Shown: one piece after another, positions 21,252-30,605 of the stretch
Position numbering within the stretch: position 1 is the stretch's first letter
Layout: each line of letters starts with the position of its first letter
Source of the DNA: Pseudomonadales bacterium
GTDB taxonomy: Bacteria; Pseudomonadota; Gammaproteobacteria; Pseudomonadales; UBA5518
DNA: 64,000 nucleotides
NCBI GenBank assembly: GCA_022072145.1
Contig: JAJVIG010000010.1
Location: 1 to 64,000, forward strand
Reading direction: 5' to 3'
Notes under the pieces: model-generated
What the model saw: the letters and a program-made list of their open reading frames with translations, nothing else
Database searches by the model: none
Told to the model about the DNA's origin: nothing
Translations under genes and position numbers: made by a program

Positions 21252-22109
21252 ATGGGACGACTACTGGAAAACGCCAGGGCATTCGTCACCGGCGGTGGCA
21301 TCAGCGTGGGGCGCGCCTGCGTGGAGCGCTTCGTGCAGGAGGGCGCGCAGGTTGCGTTCCTGGACATCCACGCGGGCCGCACGCAGGCGGTGATTGACGC
21401 CACCGGCGCGCTCGGCTACGTGGCCGACATCGCGGATCGCGAGGCCGTGTTCGCCGCCGTGAACGATGCGGCGGCGAAGATGGGCGGTCTCACGGTGCTG
21501 GTGAACGTGGCCTCCGTGATGGAGGGCGGCCGCGTGGTGGACACCAGCGAGGCGCAGCTGGACCGCATGTTCGCGGTCAACGTGAAAGGGTATTACTGGG
21601 CGACGCAGGCGGCGGTGCCGCACATGCTGAGCGCGGGCAAGGGCAGCATCGTGCAGTTCGGCAGCGTGGCGGCGACGCATCCCGGCTGGGGCGAGTCCTA
21701 CGGGGTCGTGAAGGCCAGCCAGCTGGCGCTCGCCTACCAGTGCGCGATGGAATACGCGCCGGCGATCCGCTCCAACGCCGTGATCTGCGGCTGGATCCAG
21801 GATTCGCCGTCGTCGCGGTTGCTGCAGACCATCCCGGAGGTCATCGGGCCGATCATGGCCGACCACCCCATGCACCGCGGTGCGAGCTCGGAGGAACTCG
21901 CCAACGTCTGCCTGTTCCTGGCCTCCGACCTGGCGAGCGCGATCAACGGTGAAACCGTGGTCGCCGACGGTGGCCAGACGCGCACGCAGGGCAACCTCAA
22001 CGCGCTGATGCAACAGATGGGGCCGCTGTTCGCCGGCAACCCCGAACTGCTCGCCCGCAACCTCAGGAACCTCGCGGCGGTCACGCCGGACGAACTGATG
22101 AAGCCCTGA
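21252..22109 (+). CDS. SDR family oxidoreductase
   Basis: VTGGGISVGRA cofactor motif; GSIVQFGSVAATHPGWGESYGVVKAS; ADGGQT C-terminus. Confidence 0.9.
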   Translation: MGRLLENARAFVTGGGISVGRACVERFVQEGAQVAFLDIHAGRTQAVIDATGALGYVADIADREAVFAAVNDAAAKMGGLTVLVNVASVMEGGRVVDTSEAQLDRMFAVNVKGYYWATQAAVPHMLSAGKGSIVQFGSVAATHPGWGESYGVVKASQLALAYQCAMEYAPAIRSNAVICGWIQDSPSSRLLQTIPEVIGPIMADHPMHRGASSEELANVCLFLASDLASAINGETVVADGGQTRTQGNLNALMQQMGPLFAGNPELLARNLRNLAAVTPDELMKP

Positions 22110-22139
22110 GGCGGCGCGTGGGGCGCTGGCAGCCCCTGA

Positions 22140-22544
22140 TCAGTCGATCACCGCCACCGCGGAGATCTCGACCAGCATGTCCGGGTGACCCAGCGCCTGC
22201 ACGCCGACCAGCGTCGAGGCATTCGGCGGGAAGGGCTGGTCACCGAGTGCGTCGTTCAGCGCACGCCCGAACTGCTCCATGACTTCCGGGTTCAGGTTCT
22301 TCACGTACATGACGCTGCTGACCACGTCGCCGGGGCAGGCACCGGCGGCGGCGAGCGCGGTCGCGAGGTTCTGCAGCACCTTGACCGTCTGCGCGTAGTA
22401 GTCGCCCGCTCCGACCAGGCGCATCTCGTGATCGAAAGCGCCCTGGCCGGCGACGTAGACCGTGCGGCTGCCGGAAGCCACCACCAGTTGCGAATAGCTC
22501 GGCAATTTCATCAGGGTGTCCGGATTGATGTGCTGCTTCGTCAT
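22140..22544 (-). CDS. Rid (YjgF/YER057c/UK114) family protein
   Basis: VVASGSRTVYVAGQGAFDHEMRLVGAGDYYAQTVKVLQNLATALAAAGA...LVEISAVAVID. Confidence 0.92.
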   Translation of the reverse strand: MTKQHINPDTLMKLPSYSQLVVASGSRTVYVAGQGAFDHEMRLVGAGDYYAQTVKVLQNLATALAAAGACPGDVVSSVMYVKNLNPEVMEQFGRALNDALGDQPFPPNASTLVGVQALGHPDMLVEISAVAVID

Positions 22545-23470
22545 GCGGGGTTCTCCGTTGGTGGGTAGTGATTCGGCTGGCGGGGTTCCAGCAGGACCAG
22601 CGGGTCGCCGACCGCGACGGTCCCCGGGCGTTCGACGACCACATTGACGCCGAAGCGGCGTTGGCAATGATCCACCAGGCTGCGCATCAGGCGCGGGCGT
22701 TCCGGCACCGCGCACCAGTCCTGCGCACGCACGGTCATGCTGCAGCGCACGGTGGCGCTGTCCACGCGCAGCACGGCGTTGCCGATCTGCAGCCGGGCGC
22801 CGATCCAGTCGTTCTCGGTCAGTGCCGCGATGCCTCTTGCCTCGATCAGCAGGTTCGGCCGGAACCGCTGCACTGCGGTGTCGGCATCCGTGTGTTGCGC
22901 CAGCCAGGCCAGCGAGTCGGTGGTCAGCAGATGCACCGGAAACGCATCGTAGTAGGCGCCGGGTGGCGTCGCGTTTCCCGCCAGCAGCGCGAGCACGTCC
23001 ACCGCCACCCCGGCGAAGTCCGGTGCGGCTTCGTCCGACTGCAGCGCCATCGCCTGCGCGAACTCCTCGTCGGTGCGCGCGGAGGCGAGCCGGTAATGCG
23101 CACGGTTCGAGGGATGCGCGCGCGGCGCGAGCCGCAGCCGCTGGCCGAGTGCCTCGCCGAGCCGGGTCGCGGTCGCGGGGTCGCGCGCACTCAGGCGTTC
23201 GCCCCGCGGCGTCTCGATCAGCACATCGGGGACGTCCGCGTCGTAGCAGTCGGTGCCCGGCTGCGCCCCGGGCAGGTGCCGCGCGCGGTACTGCAGCAGC
23301 GCTGGCCATTTCTTCGCGTTGCGGATTTCACCCTTGTGCTCGTCGATGACGGCCCAGCAGCGATCACCCGCCAAGCCGAGCGTGCCGAGCAGGACAGAGT
23401 CGACGGTCTCACCGCCCATGCTCTTGACCGGGTAGCGCCAGATCTCCTGCAGATGCCCGAGCGTCCTCAC
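22541..23470 (-). CDS. MOSC domain-containing protein (GTG start)
   Basis: EIWRYPVKSMGGE N-terminal MOSC_N motif; ALTENDWIGARLQIGNAVLRVDSATVRCSMT; 4-nt overlaps with both neighbours. Confidence 0.9.
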   Translation of the reverse strand: MRTLGHLQEIWRYPVKSMGGETVDSVLLGTLGLAGDRCWAVIDEHKGEIRNAKKWPALLQYRARHLPGAQPGTDCYDADVPDVLIETPRGERLSARDPATATRLGEALGQRLRLAPRAHPSNRAHYRLASARTDEEFAQAMALQSDEAAPDFAGVAVDVLALLAGNATPPGAYYDAFPVHLLTTDSLAWLAQHTDADTAVQRFRPNLLIEARGIAALTENDWIGARLQIGNAVLRVDSATVRCSMTVRAQDWCAVPERPRLMRSLVDHCQRRFGVNVVVERPGTVAVGDPLVLLEPRQPNHYPPTENPA

Positions 23471-23970
23471 TTCGTGTACGCCCCGGGTTTCCACAACTGC
23501 TCCTCGAGGCGCAGCTTCGCGATGCGCCAGCCGGCGGGTGTGCGCACCGCATCGACCGTGTAGGTCCCGCCCGCGGCCAGCGTGCGGTTGTGCATATAGA
23601 AACGCAGGGTCGCCGTGTCCCCGTGCATTTCGACGATGTGGTTCGATACGAAATGCCACGGAACCCCGTCGTAACCCCGGCGGTGGCCGAGGCTCTTCGA
23701 CAGCCAGGCGAAGATCGCCTCGAATCCGGCCAGGTGTTCGTCGAGCGCGAGCGGGTTGCGCCCCACGCCCACGTACGCGGCCACCGCATCGGGCGTGAAG
23801 GTGTTCGCTAGCAACTCGCGGTCCAGGGTATCGATGCCCCACGCGTAGCGGCTGCTCAGTTCGATCACGTCGAGGCGATCGGCGGTCGTGTCGGATGCCG
23901 TGGCGAGCGGCGGCGCCAGGCCGAGGTACAACGCGAAGAGTAGTGCGGCGCCTGCCTTGAATGGGGTCAT
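23467..23970 (-). CDS. Secreted SnoaL/NTF2-like protein
   Basis: N-terminal signal peptide ALLFALYLGLAPPLATAS; RLDVIELSSRYAWGIDTLDRELLANTFTPDA. Confidence 0.8.
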   Translation of the reverse strand: MTPFKAGAALLFALYLGLAPPLATASDTTADRLDVIELSSRYAWGIDTLDRELLANTFTPDAVAAYVGVGRNPLALDEHLAGFEAIFAWLSKSLGHRRGYDGVPWHFVSNHIVEMHGDTATLRFYMHNRTLAAGGTYTVDAVRTPAGWRIAKLRLEEQLWKPGAYTK

Positions 23971-25034
23971 CTGCGTGGTTGCTCCGGTGCGTTGGTGGAT
24001 GCGCGCGAACGTGGATCATCGCGTGCGGGCGTCAGATAGACCAGCACGACCATCACGATTCCCAGCGCCGCGAAGCCGTAGTTCCCGGCCGGTGTGCCGA
24101 GCTGGCTGGTACCGCGCACGTAGGTCGCGAAGATAACGTCCGTCTGGTACAGGTACAGGCAGGCGAAGAACGATACCCACAGCAACGGGAAGATCCGCAG
24201 CCACCCGTCCAGCGGCCGCTCGGCCTCGCGGGGGCGGAACCGGTAGATCCACGCGTTCACGCAGATCAGGATCGCGGTGCCTGCACCCGCGAGGAAGTAC
24301 CTCCCGAATCCCTGGCTCAGCACGGTGAACGGGCTCTGGAGCAGGACCGAGAGCAGATTCGTCGCCAGGCCCACGCCCAGCGCGGACAGCGACCAGCCGA
24401 TGACTCCGTAGCCCCTGGATCGGGCGCGCTCCCACAGCAACCAGCGTGCGCTCACCACGAAGGCCATCGCCAGTGTGCTGGCCCACAGGTAGCTGGTCGA
24501 GGGGACCGAATACCAGAACGGTTGCAGCGAGACCGCGGCGGAATCCCATACCCACCAGTGCAGCATCGGTCCCATGTTGTCGAACGGAACGTAGAACATC
24601 TGCATCGCGAACGCGGCGCAGGCGGCTTCGCGCAGGCGACCGCAGGGCGCGTCCGCCAGCCCCATGCGCCGGACCAGCATGAACGTCGGGTACACGATGG
24701 CGGGGTAGAGGGCGGCGATGTAGAGCGGCAGGTGGTTGTAGTAGAGCATCACCGTGAATTCGCCGTGCCAGAAATTGTCGACGAAGTTGTAGGAAAGCAG
24801 TTCGACGATCAGGCCGTAGAAGATCGTCGCAAGCCAGGTCCAGACGTACGCCGGATCGTGCTCGCGTCGCGCGCTGCGCACGGCGTGCAGCAGGCTCAGA
24901 CAGGCGCCGGCGATCATCAGGCCTTCCACCAGCGGCATGCTCCAGTGCAGCAGATCGAACGGGTTGTTGAACCAGATCATGGCCTGCCTGGCTTCCTCGT
25001 TGCGCATGGCGTGGGCGATGTGTTCCGTGTTCAT
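23967..25034 (-). CDS. Uncharacterised polytopic membrane protein
   Basis: 356 aa with multiple hydrophobic helices; ATGA overlaps with both neighbours. Confidence 0.75.
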   Translation of the reverse strand: MNTEHIAHAMRNEEARQAMIWFNNPFDLLHWSMPLVEGLMIAGACLSLLHAVRSARREHDPAYVWTWLATIFYGLIVELLSYNFVDNFWHGEFTVMLYYNHLPLYIAALYPAIVYPTFMLVRRMGLADAPCGRLREAACAAFAMQMFYVPFDNMGPMLHWWVWDSAAVSLQPFWYSVPSTSYLWASTLAMAFVVSARWLLWERARSRGYGVIGWSLSALGVGLATNLLSVLLQSPFTVLSQGFGRYFLAGAGTAILICVNAWIYRFRPREAERPLDGWLRIFPLLWVSFFACLYLYQTDVIFATYVRGTSQLGTPAGNYGFAALGIVMVVLVYLTPARDDPRSRASTNAPEQPRR

Positions 25035-26833
25035 GGCGTGGCGTCCGTGGCGGGCTGCGTGGTGGGGCGCGGCGTGATGCGGAACAGCTCCCAACCCGCC
25101 TCGCCCGCGGCCGTATCGAGGTTCGAGTAGGTGGAGCCGCCGAGAAACAGCTCGTCGCCCATCACGATCGCGTTGCGAATACCGTTGTTCGCGGGGTTGC
25201 CGAAGCCGTCGCGGGTCAGCACCAGCGGCGGGCGCTGCGGGTCGTCGAAGCGAAGCAGGTCGAAGCCCGGCGTCTGCGCCTGGGGTGCCCGTTGATCGGC
25301 CAGGGTGCGCAGCACGTAGCAGGTCCACCGGCAGTCGGTGTCGTCGCGGATGGCTCGCATCCCGCCTGCGATATCGAAGGTGCCGACGTACAGGCTGTCG
25401 CGGTAGCGCACCATCGTCCACGTGTAGTCGTTGAAATACTCGTCGTAACCGGCGTCGCCGAACAATGGCGTCAGCCCCAGCCGGTTCGGCTGCAGCGACC
25501 AGTGACCGTCGCGGTAGCTCCACAGCCGCGCCTCGCCATAGAGCAGTTCGGTGTGCGGATGCTCCGGGTCGGTGAAATCGGTGCGAAAGAGGTGCGTGCG
25601 GCGATGCGCCCTGACGATGCCCAGCGCCGCGTCGAGCAGCACCGACGGATGCCGTTTCGCGAGTTCCAGGAAACCCTGCCCGGGCGGGAAGATCGTGCCC
25701 CAGTAGACCTTGCCGCGGAATTCCTCGATCGCCCCCATCAGCCAGGAGCGCGCAATCGCGGGGTCGGGATCGAAATCGCCGGCATCCAGCACGTGTTCGA
25801 ATGCCGCGGGCCGTGCCGGCGTGAATCCGTCGGCGGGCATCTCGCCCGACAGGAACATCCCCGCCGGGCGCTCGCTGCCACCCCAGGTGGTGACGATCAG
25901 GCGGTCGCCGTGCTGCAGGAACTCGGCTCCGGCGCCGGCGTCACCGAGATCCCCGACGACAGCGAAACCTGGCGTGGCGCTGTGCTCCTTGCCGCTGCCG
26001 AACGGGTGCTGCCGGTCGCCTTGCCAGCGCAGCAGGTGGTTCGGGTGCGCCGAGGAAAACATCTCGGAACCGAGCAGCAGGTACAGCGCGTCGCTGCCGT
26101 CGGGGTGCCGGAGCACGCGGAAGCGACGCACGTTCACGTAGCCCTGGATCCGTGTGCCGTCGATGAACTCGCCCGTGTTACCGTCGAAGGCGAGCAGGAA
26201 CACGGAGTCGTCGTCGCGCACCAGCGGGTTGGACGCCATGAACACCACGCCGGCGTGGCTGCCGGCGGCGCGGAAACCGAAGCTGCGCGACAGGATGTGC
26301 CGGAACACGGGGCTGTCCGATCGGGCCTGGCGAACGAGGCCGGAGACGCGGTTTCGCCAGAAGATCTGTGGTGGGCGCCAGTCCGCCTGCAGCCGCGAAG
26401 CACCCTCGGGCCACATCCATCCCGTCTCCGGAGTCTGCTGATCCGGATAGTGCGAGCGCCAGGTCTCGCAGGCCCAGTTCGGGTTGCGACTCGGCGTGAG
26501 ATGGCCGCTGACCATCATCCAGCCGCACCAGCCGTTGCCGAGAGACGAGAACCAGAGGTTGTCGTCACTCGCTGCCATGGCCCAGAGATAGCTGCCGTTG
26601 CGCTTGCCGATTGCCCCGTCGCCGGGTTGCGCGGCGGGCGTGCCGGCCTCGGGCAGCAGTGGCCCGAGATACCGGTTGCGCGTATCGCCGATGCCGTAGA
26701 ACCACTCGTCCACCGGTGCCCTGACGATGCGCTCGACGTGCAGATCGTTCGCCGGCAGGGAATCTGCGCGGCCCGGTGTGGTCATCGCTGCGCAGAGCGC
26801 ACAGCAGACGACGATCGATCTGCAGAAATTCAT
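25031..26833 (-). CDS. Uncharacterised secreted protein (propeller-like repeats)
   Basis: Signal peptide MNFCRSIVVCCALCAAMTTPGRA; repeated strand/loop modules such as YRDSLYVGTFDIAGGMRAI and GDELFLGGSTYSN. Confidence 0.75.
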   Translation of the reverse strand: MNFCRSIVVCCALCAAMTTPGRADSLPANDLHVERIVRAPVDEWFYGIGDTRNRYLGPLLPEAGTPAAQPGDGAIGKRNGSYLWAMAASDDNLWFSSLGNGWCGWMMVSGHLTPSRNPNWACETWRSHYPDQQTPETGWMWPEGASRLQADWRPPQIFWRNRVSGLVRQARSDSPVFRHILSRSFGFRAAGSHAGVVFMASNPLVRDDDSVFLLAFDGNTGEFIDGTRIQGYVNVRRFRVLRHPDGSDALYLLLGSEMFSSAHPNHLLRWQGDRQHPFGSGKEHSATPGFAVVGDLGDAGAGAEFLQHGDRLIVTTWGGSERPAGMFLSGEMPADGFTPARPAAFEHVLDAGDFDPDPAIARSWLMGAIEEFRGKVYWGTIFPPGQGFLELAKRHPSVLLDAALGIVRAHRRTHLFRTDFTDPEHPHTELLYGEARLWSYRDGHWSLQPNRLGLTPLFGDAGYDEYFNDYTWTMVRYRDSLYVGTFDIAGGMRAIRDDTDCRWTCYVLRTLADQRAPQAQTPGFDLLRFDDPQRPPLVLTRDGFGNPANNGIRNAIVMGDELFLGGSTYSNLDTAAGEAGWELFRITPRPTTQPATDATP

Positions 26834-27003
26834 CCGACGAATCCCACCCGTCCCCGCGCACGATCTTAAGGCGACTTTAAGGATTGCCCTCCAGATTGTC
26901 ATCCGGTGTGCCCGGCGTCGGCCGGTTGCCCACCGCGGAGCGCCGCCGGCGCAACGTTGCCCGGGCGCGAGCACGGACCCGCCAGAGGACATCGATTCGC
27001 CAC

Positions 27004-28863
27004 ATGCCGCGCACTCTTGGCTACTTCTTCGCGCTGTCCTGGTTTCACATGCTGTGGGTGACGTCGGCGTTCCTGCGCGACGGCCAGCCGGATCCCGCGC
27101 TCGACGGCACGGCAGCCTTCCATCTGCTGGTCTGGCTGACCTACAGCGCGCTCTATCTGGCGCCGGCGCTGCTCTCGGCCTGCGCGGTGTGCCTGTGGCA
27201 ACGACGGCCCTCCTGGCTGGTGCCGTGCGTCGCGGTTTCGACGACCGCCGCCTGCATCGTGTTCATGCGCGCCGACAGCGTGATCTTCGATCTCTACCGT
27301 TTTCACTTCAACGGCTTCGTGCTGAACCTGCTGAGCACCCCCGGAGGGATCGAGTCGCTGGGCGGAGACGCCGGCAGCTATCGTTCCGTGGCGACCATCG
27401 CGGCAGGGCATCTGCTGGTCCAGGCGGTGTTGTGGCCTGCGAGCGGCTGGCTCGCCGCGCGGCGAATCGTGCCGGCCGGCTGGCGGCATGCGTTCGCCGT
27501 GCTGCTGCTGGCGATGGTCGGCGAGCGCGTGATGTTCGCCGTGGCCGACATCGGGAACGACGGACCGATCCTGGCGGCGGCGCAGATCTATCCGTACTAC
27601 GGGCGCACCACCTTCCGCAGCATGGCGGCACGCTTCGGCGTGCGACCGGTGCCGCGTTCGGAGAATCCGGCACCGGCGCGCGCACGCGGTGCCCTGCGTT
27701 ATCCCGCGGCGGACGTCGCGTTCACCGCGGTCGCGAAACCGCCCAACGTGGTGATCATCGCGGTCGAATCGCTGCGCTGGGATAGGCTCGACGCGACGAT
27801 CATGCCGAAGCTGTGGGGCTTCGCTGCGCGCGGCCAACGCTTCACACAACACTACTCGAGCGGCAACGGTACGCGCGAAGGACTGTTCGGGATGTTCTAC
27901 GGACTGTACGGCTCCTACTGGCAGAGCTTCCTGCACGAGCGCCGCGGTCCGCTGCTGATGGAGCGGTTCCGGCAACTCGGGTACCAGTTCGATCTGCGCA
28001 CCAGCGCGCGGTTCAGTTATCCCGAGTTCGACCAGACGCTGTTCGCGGGCATTCCCGGCGATGCGTTGCACGAGGCGAGTGGATCGATGCCGCCGGCCGC
28101 GCGCGATGCGGCCAACGCAGGCGCGCTGATCGAGTTCCTGCGCCGCCGTGACCGCACGCGACCGTTCATGAGTTTCTTCTTCATGGAGTCGACGCACGCG
28201 CGCTACGATTTTCCCGCCTCCGCGGTCATCGCGCGCCCGTACCTCGAGGACGTCGACTACGCGCGCATGAGCCGGCGGGAACTGGCGCCGCGAATCGACG
28301 CGCTGCTCAACCGCTACACCAATGCCGCGCACTGGATCGACCACCAGATCGGACGGGTGCTCGACGAGATCGAGACACAGGGCTTGCTGGAGAACACCAT
28401 CGTGATCGTCACCGGCGATCACGGCGAGGAGTTCATGGAGAAGGGCGCCTGGGGCCACAACTCGGGTTTCGTCGAGGAACAGATCCACGTGCCACTGGTG
28501 ACCTGGCTTCCGGGCGAACCGCACCGTGTGGTGTCGGCGCTCGGCAGCCACGTCGACATCGCCACCACCTTGCTGCAGGCGCTCGGTGCGCCGCAGGACC
28601 CGGCCAGCTACTCGCTGGGACGTCACCTGCTGGACAACTCGCCGCGCGACTACATCGTAAGTAGCGACTGGCACAGCATCGCCGTGATATCGGCCGACCT
28701 GAAGTACCGCATCGCGTACACCAACCGTGGCGGCGACTTCTGGCAACCCACGACGTTCGACGATGCCGCGCTCGGGCCGTCCGAAGAAGCCCGGGTTCTG
28801 GCCAGGAACCGTCCGCTGCTGCTCGCTGCCGTGGCGGAGTGTTCGCGGTTCCGGGCGCGGTGA
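27004..28863 (+). CDS. Membrane-anchored sulfatase-fold protein (PbgA/YejM-like)
   Basis: N-terminal TM helices; KPPNVVIIAVESLRWDRLDATIMPKLWGFAARGQRFTQHYSSGNGTREGLFGMFYG; VTGDHGEEFMEKGAWGHNSGF. Confidence 0.88.
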   Translation: MPRTLGYFFALSWFHMLWVTSAFLRDGQPDPALDGTAAFHLLVWLTYSALYLAPALLSACAVCLWQRRPSWLVPCVAVSTTAACIVFMRADSVIFDLYRFHFNGFVLNLLSTPGGIESLGGDAGSYRSVATIAAGHLLVQAVLWPASGWLAARRIVPAGWRHAFAVLLLAMVGERVMFAVADIGNDGPILAAAQIYPYYGRTTFRSMAARFGVRPVPRSENPAPARARGALRYPAADVAFTAVAKPPNVVIIAVESLRWDRLDATIMPKLWGFAARGQRFTQHYSSGNGTREGLFGMFYGLYGSYWQSFLHERRGPLLMERFRQLGYQFDLRTSARFSYPEFDQTLFAGIPGDALHEASGSMPPAARDAANAGALIEFLRRRDRTRPFMSFFFMESTHARYDFPASAVIARPYLEDVDYARMSRRELAPRIDALLNRYTNAAHWIDHQIGRVLDEIETQGLLENTIVIVTGDHGEEFMEKGAWGHNSGFVEEQIHVPLVTWLPGEPHRVVSALGSHVDIATTLLQALGAPQDPASYSLGRHLLDNSPRDYIVSSDWHSIAVISADLKYRIAYTNRGGDFWQPTTFDDAALGPSEEARVLARNRPLLLAAVAECSRFRAR

Positions 28864-28983
28864 GAGCGTTGAGAACGGAGGGCGCGCGGCGCTGTACCGC
28901 AGCGAAAATTCCCCTATTCTTCTGCCGGGGCTGATGTGGCGGCACCTTCGGGCTGCCGGAGCGGCGACAGGAGGCGCTGAGCC

Positions 28984-30330
28984 ATGCCGGTCACGCGTGA
29001 ACTGCTGATCCGGCTCGGTGCATCCGCCGCCGACGTCGGGCGTTATCTGGATGCGCTGAACGAGGCGATGCGCACGCACGGCATCACCTCGGAGCGGCGC
29101 ATCGCGCACTTCCTTGCGCAACTGATGCACGAATCGGGCTGTCTGGCGCACACGGAGGAAAACCTGCGCTACTCGGCCGATGGCCTTCGCCGCTGCTTCC
29201 GCCGGCATTTCCGCGACGAGGCCGAGGTGCGTGCCTATGCCCGGCAGCCCGAGCGCATCGGCAGCCGGGTGTACGCCGAGCGCCTCGGCAACGGCCCCGA
29301 AGGCAGTGGCGACGGCTACCGCTATCGCGGGCGCGGACTGATCCAGCTCACCGGCAAGGACAACTACCGCGGCTTCGCCGACTGGCTCGGCGCCGACGTG
29401 GTGGCCAATCCGCACTGGGTGGCCGAGCGCTACGCGGTGCAGTCGGCGGTGTACTTCTGGGTGCGTAACGGCCTCGCGGAGCTGGCCGATGCGGATGATC
29501 TGGCTGCGATCACCCGCCGCGTCAACGGCGGGCTGAACGGTTACGAGAATCGCCGCGCGCTGCTCGAGCGGGCACGGCAGGTGCTCACCGAACAGGGCTC
29601 GGCGGCGCCGGTCATGCTGCCGCCGGATCCGCCGACGGGCGCACCGTTCGTGCCGCCGGCGGCGCAGTTGTCGCGGGACCGGCCGGAGATCACGCGGCGG
29701 CGCGACGGTGGTCGCGCGCATCCGCTCGGCGAGTCCGATCGCCCGGCGCGGGAAGGTCGCAGCGCGGCCGCGCTGGCGCGTTCGGTGTCGGCGATCGTCG
29801 ATTATCTCGACGTGAGCAACCCCGATCACCGCCGCTACCGGCCGCACCGCGGTGCCACCTACGCCAGCGTCTACGCGACCGATGTGGCCTGCCTGTGCGG
29901 GGTGTACCTGCCGCGCGTGTGGTGGAACGAGGCGGCGCTGCGGCAGCTCGGTGAGGGTGACGCCGTGGCGGCGGAGTACGGACGCAGCGTGCGCGAACTG
30001 GACGCCAATGCCCTGTTCGAGTGGCTGGAAGCCTTCGGTGCCGTGTTCGGGTGGGTGCGAGTCGATGGCCCCGACGCCCTGCAGGCCGCCGCAAACGCCG
30101 GCGAGGTCTGCGTGATCGCCGCTCGTGGTGCCGGTGCCGGCCGCGCGGGTGGCATCGCGGTGGTGGTGCCGGAGACGGATGGCGTGCGTGCGGCGCGCAA
30201 TTCCCGCGCCGAGGTGCTGCGACCGGTCGAGTCGCGGGCCGGGCCGCGCAACGTGTTGCGTGCGGCGCCGGCCCGTGCCTGGTGGCGTGGCGGCCGGTAC
30301 CGGTCGCACGCCTTCTGGCGGCACGCCTGA
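28984..30330 (+). CDS. GH19 chitinase/endolysin-like protein with C-terminal NlpC/P60- or amidase-like domain
   Basis: IAHFLAQLMHESGCLAHTEENLRYSADGL...YRYRGRGLIQLTGKDNY...RRVNGGLNGYENR; C-terminal GVYLPRVWW...GGIAVVVPETDG...AWWRGGRYRSHAFWRHA. Confidence 0.85.
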   Translation: MPVTRELLIRLGASAADVGRYLDALNEAMRTHGITSERRIAHFLAQLMHESGCLAHTEENLRYSADGLRRCFRRHFRDEAEVRAYARQPERIGSRVYAERLGNGPEGSGDGYRYRGRGLIQLTGKDNYRGFADWLGADVVANPHWVAERYAVQSAVYFWVRNGLAELADADDLAAITRRVNGGLNGYENRRALLERARQVLTEQGSAAPVMLPPDPPTGAPFVPPAAQLSRDRPEITRRRDGGRAHPLGESDRPAREGRSAAALARSVSAIVDYLDVSNPDHRRYRPHRGATYASVYATDVACLCGVYLPRVWWNEAALRQLGEGDAVAAEYGRSVRELDANALFEWLEAFGAVFGWVRVDGPDALQAAANAGEVCVIAARGAGAGRAGGIAVVVPETDGVRAARNSRAEVLRPVESRAGPRNVLRAAPARAWWRGGRYRSHAFWRHA

Positions 30331-30605
30331 ACCCGTTTGCAGCATGCGGTTATTTACGGAACGTAACAAAAGTGACCTTATCGTAATGGGCGGGAAGCAA
30401 ATTCTTGACAAATGATAAAGAAAATAAAAACAGATAGTTACACATTGATTAAATGGATTTCATGCGCTGATGGCATTATTTGCAGTACCCGGGACTAGCC
30501 AATTATCTGTCGAGTGTTACTATTGGTAGCAATTCGGTAGCAGTTCTCTGGTGATGGCGTTACGCCGCTCCCTGCTGCCGGGTGACTGCAGAGGAGGAAT
30601 CCATC

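Noticed and set aside
26899-30411. 1170-aa minus-strand ORF antisense to the sulfatase and GH19 genes
   Set aside because: Low-complexity His/Arg/Ala/Gln-rich translation typical of high-GC shadow frames; the plus-strand genes carry clear family motifs.
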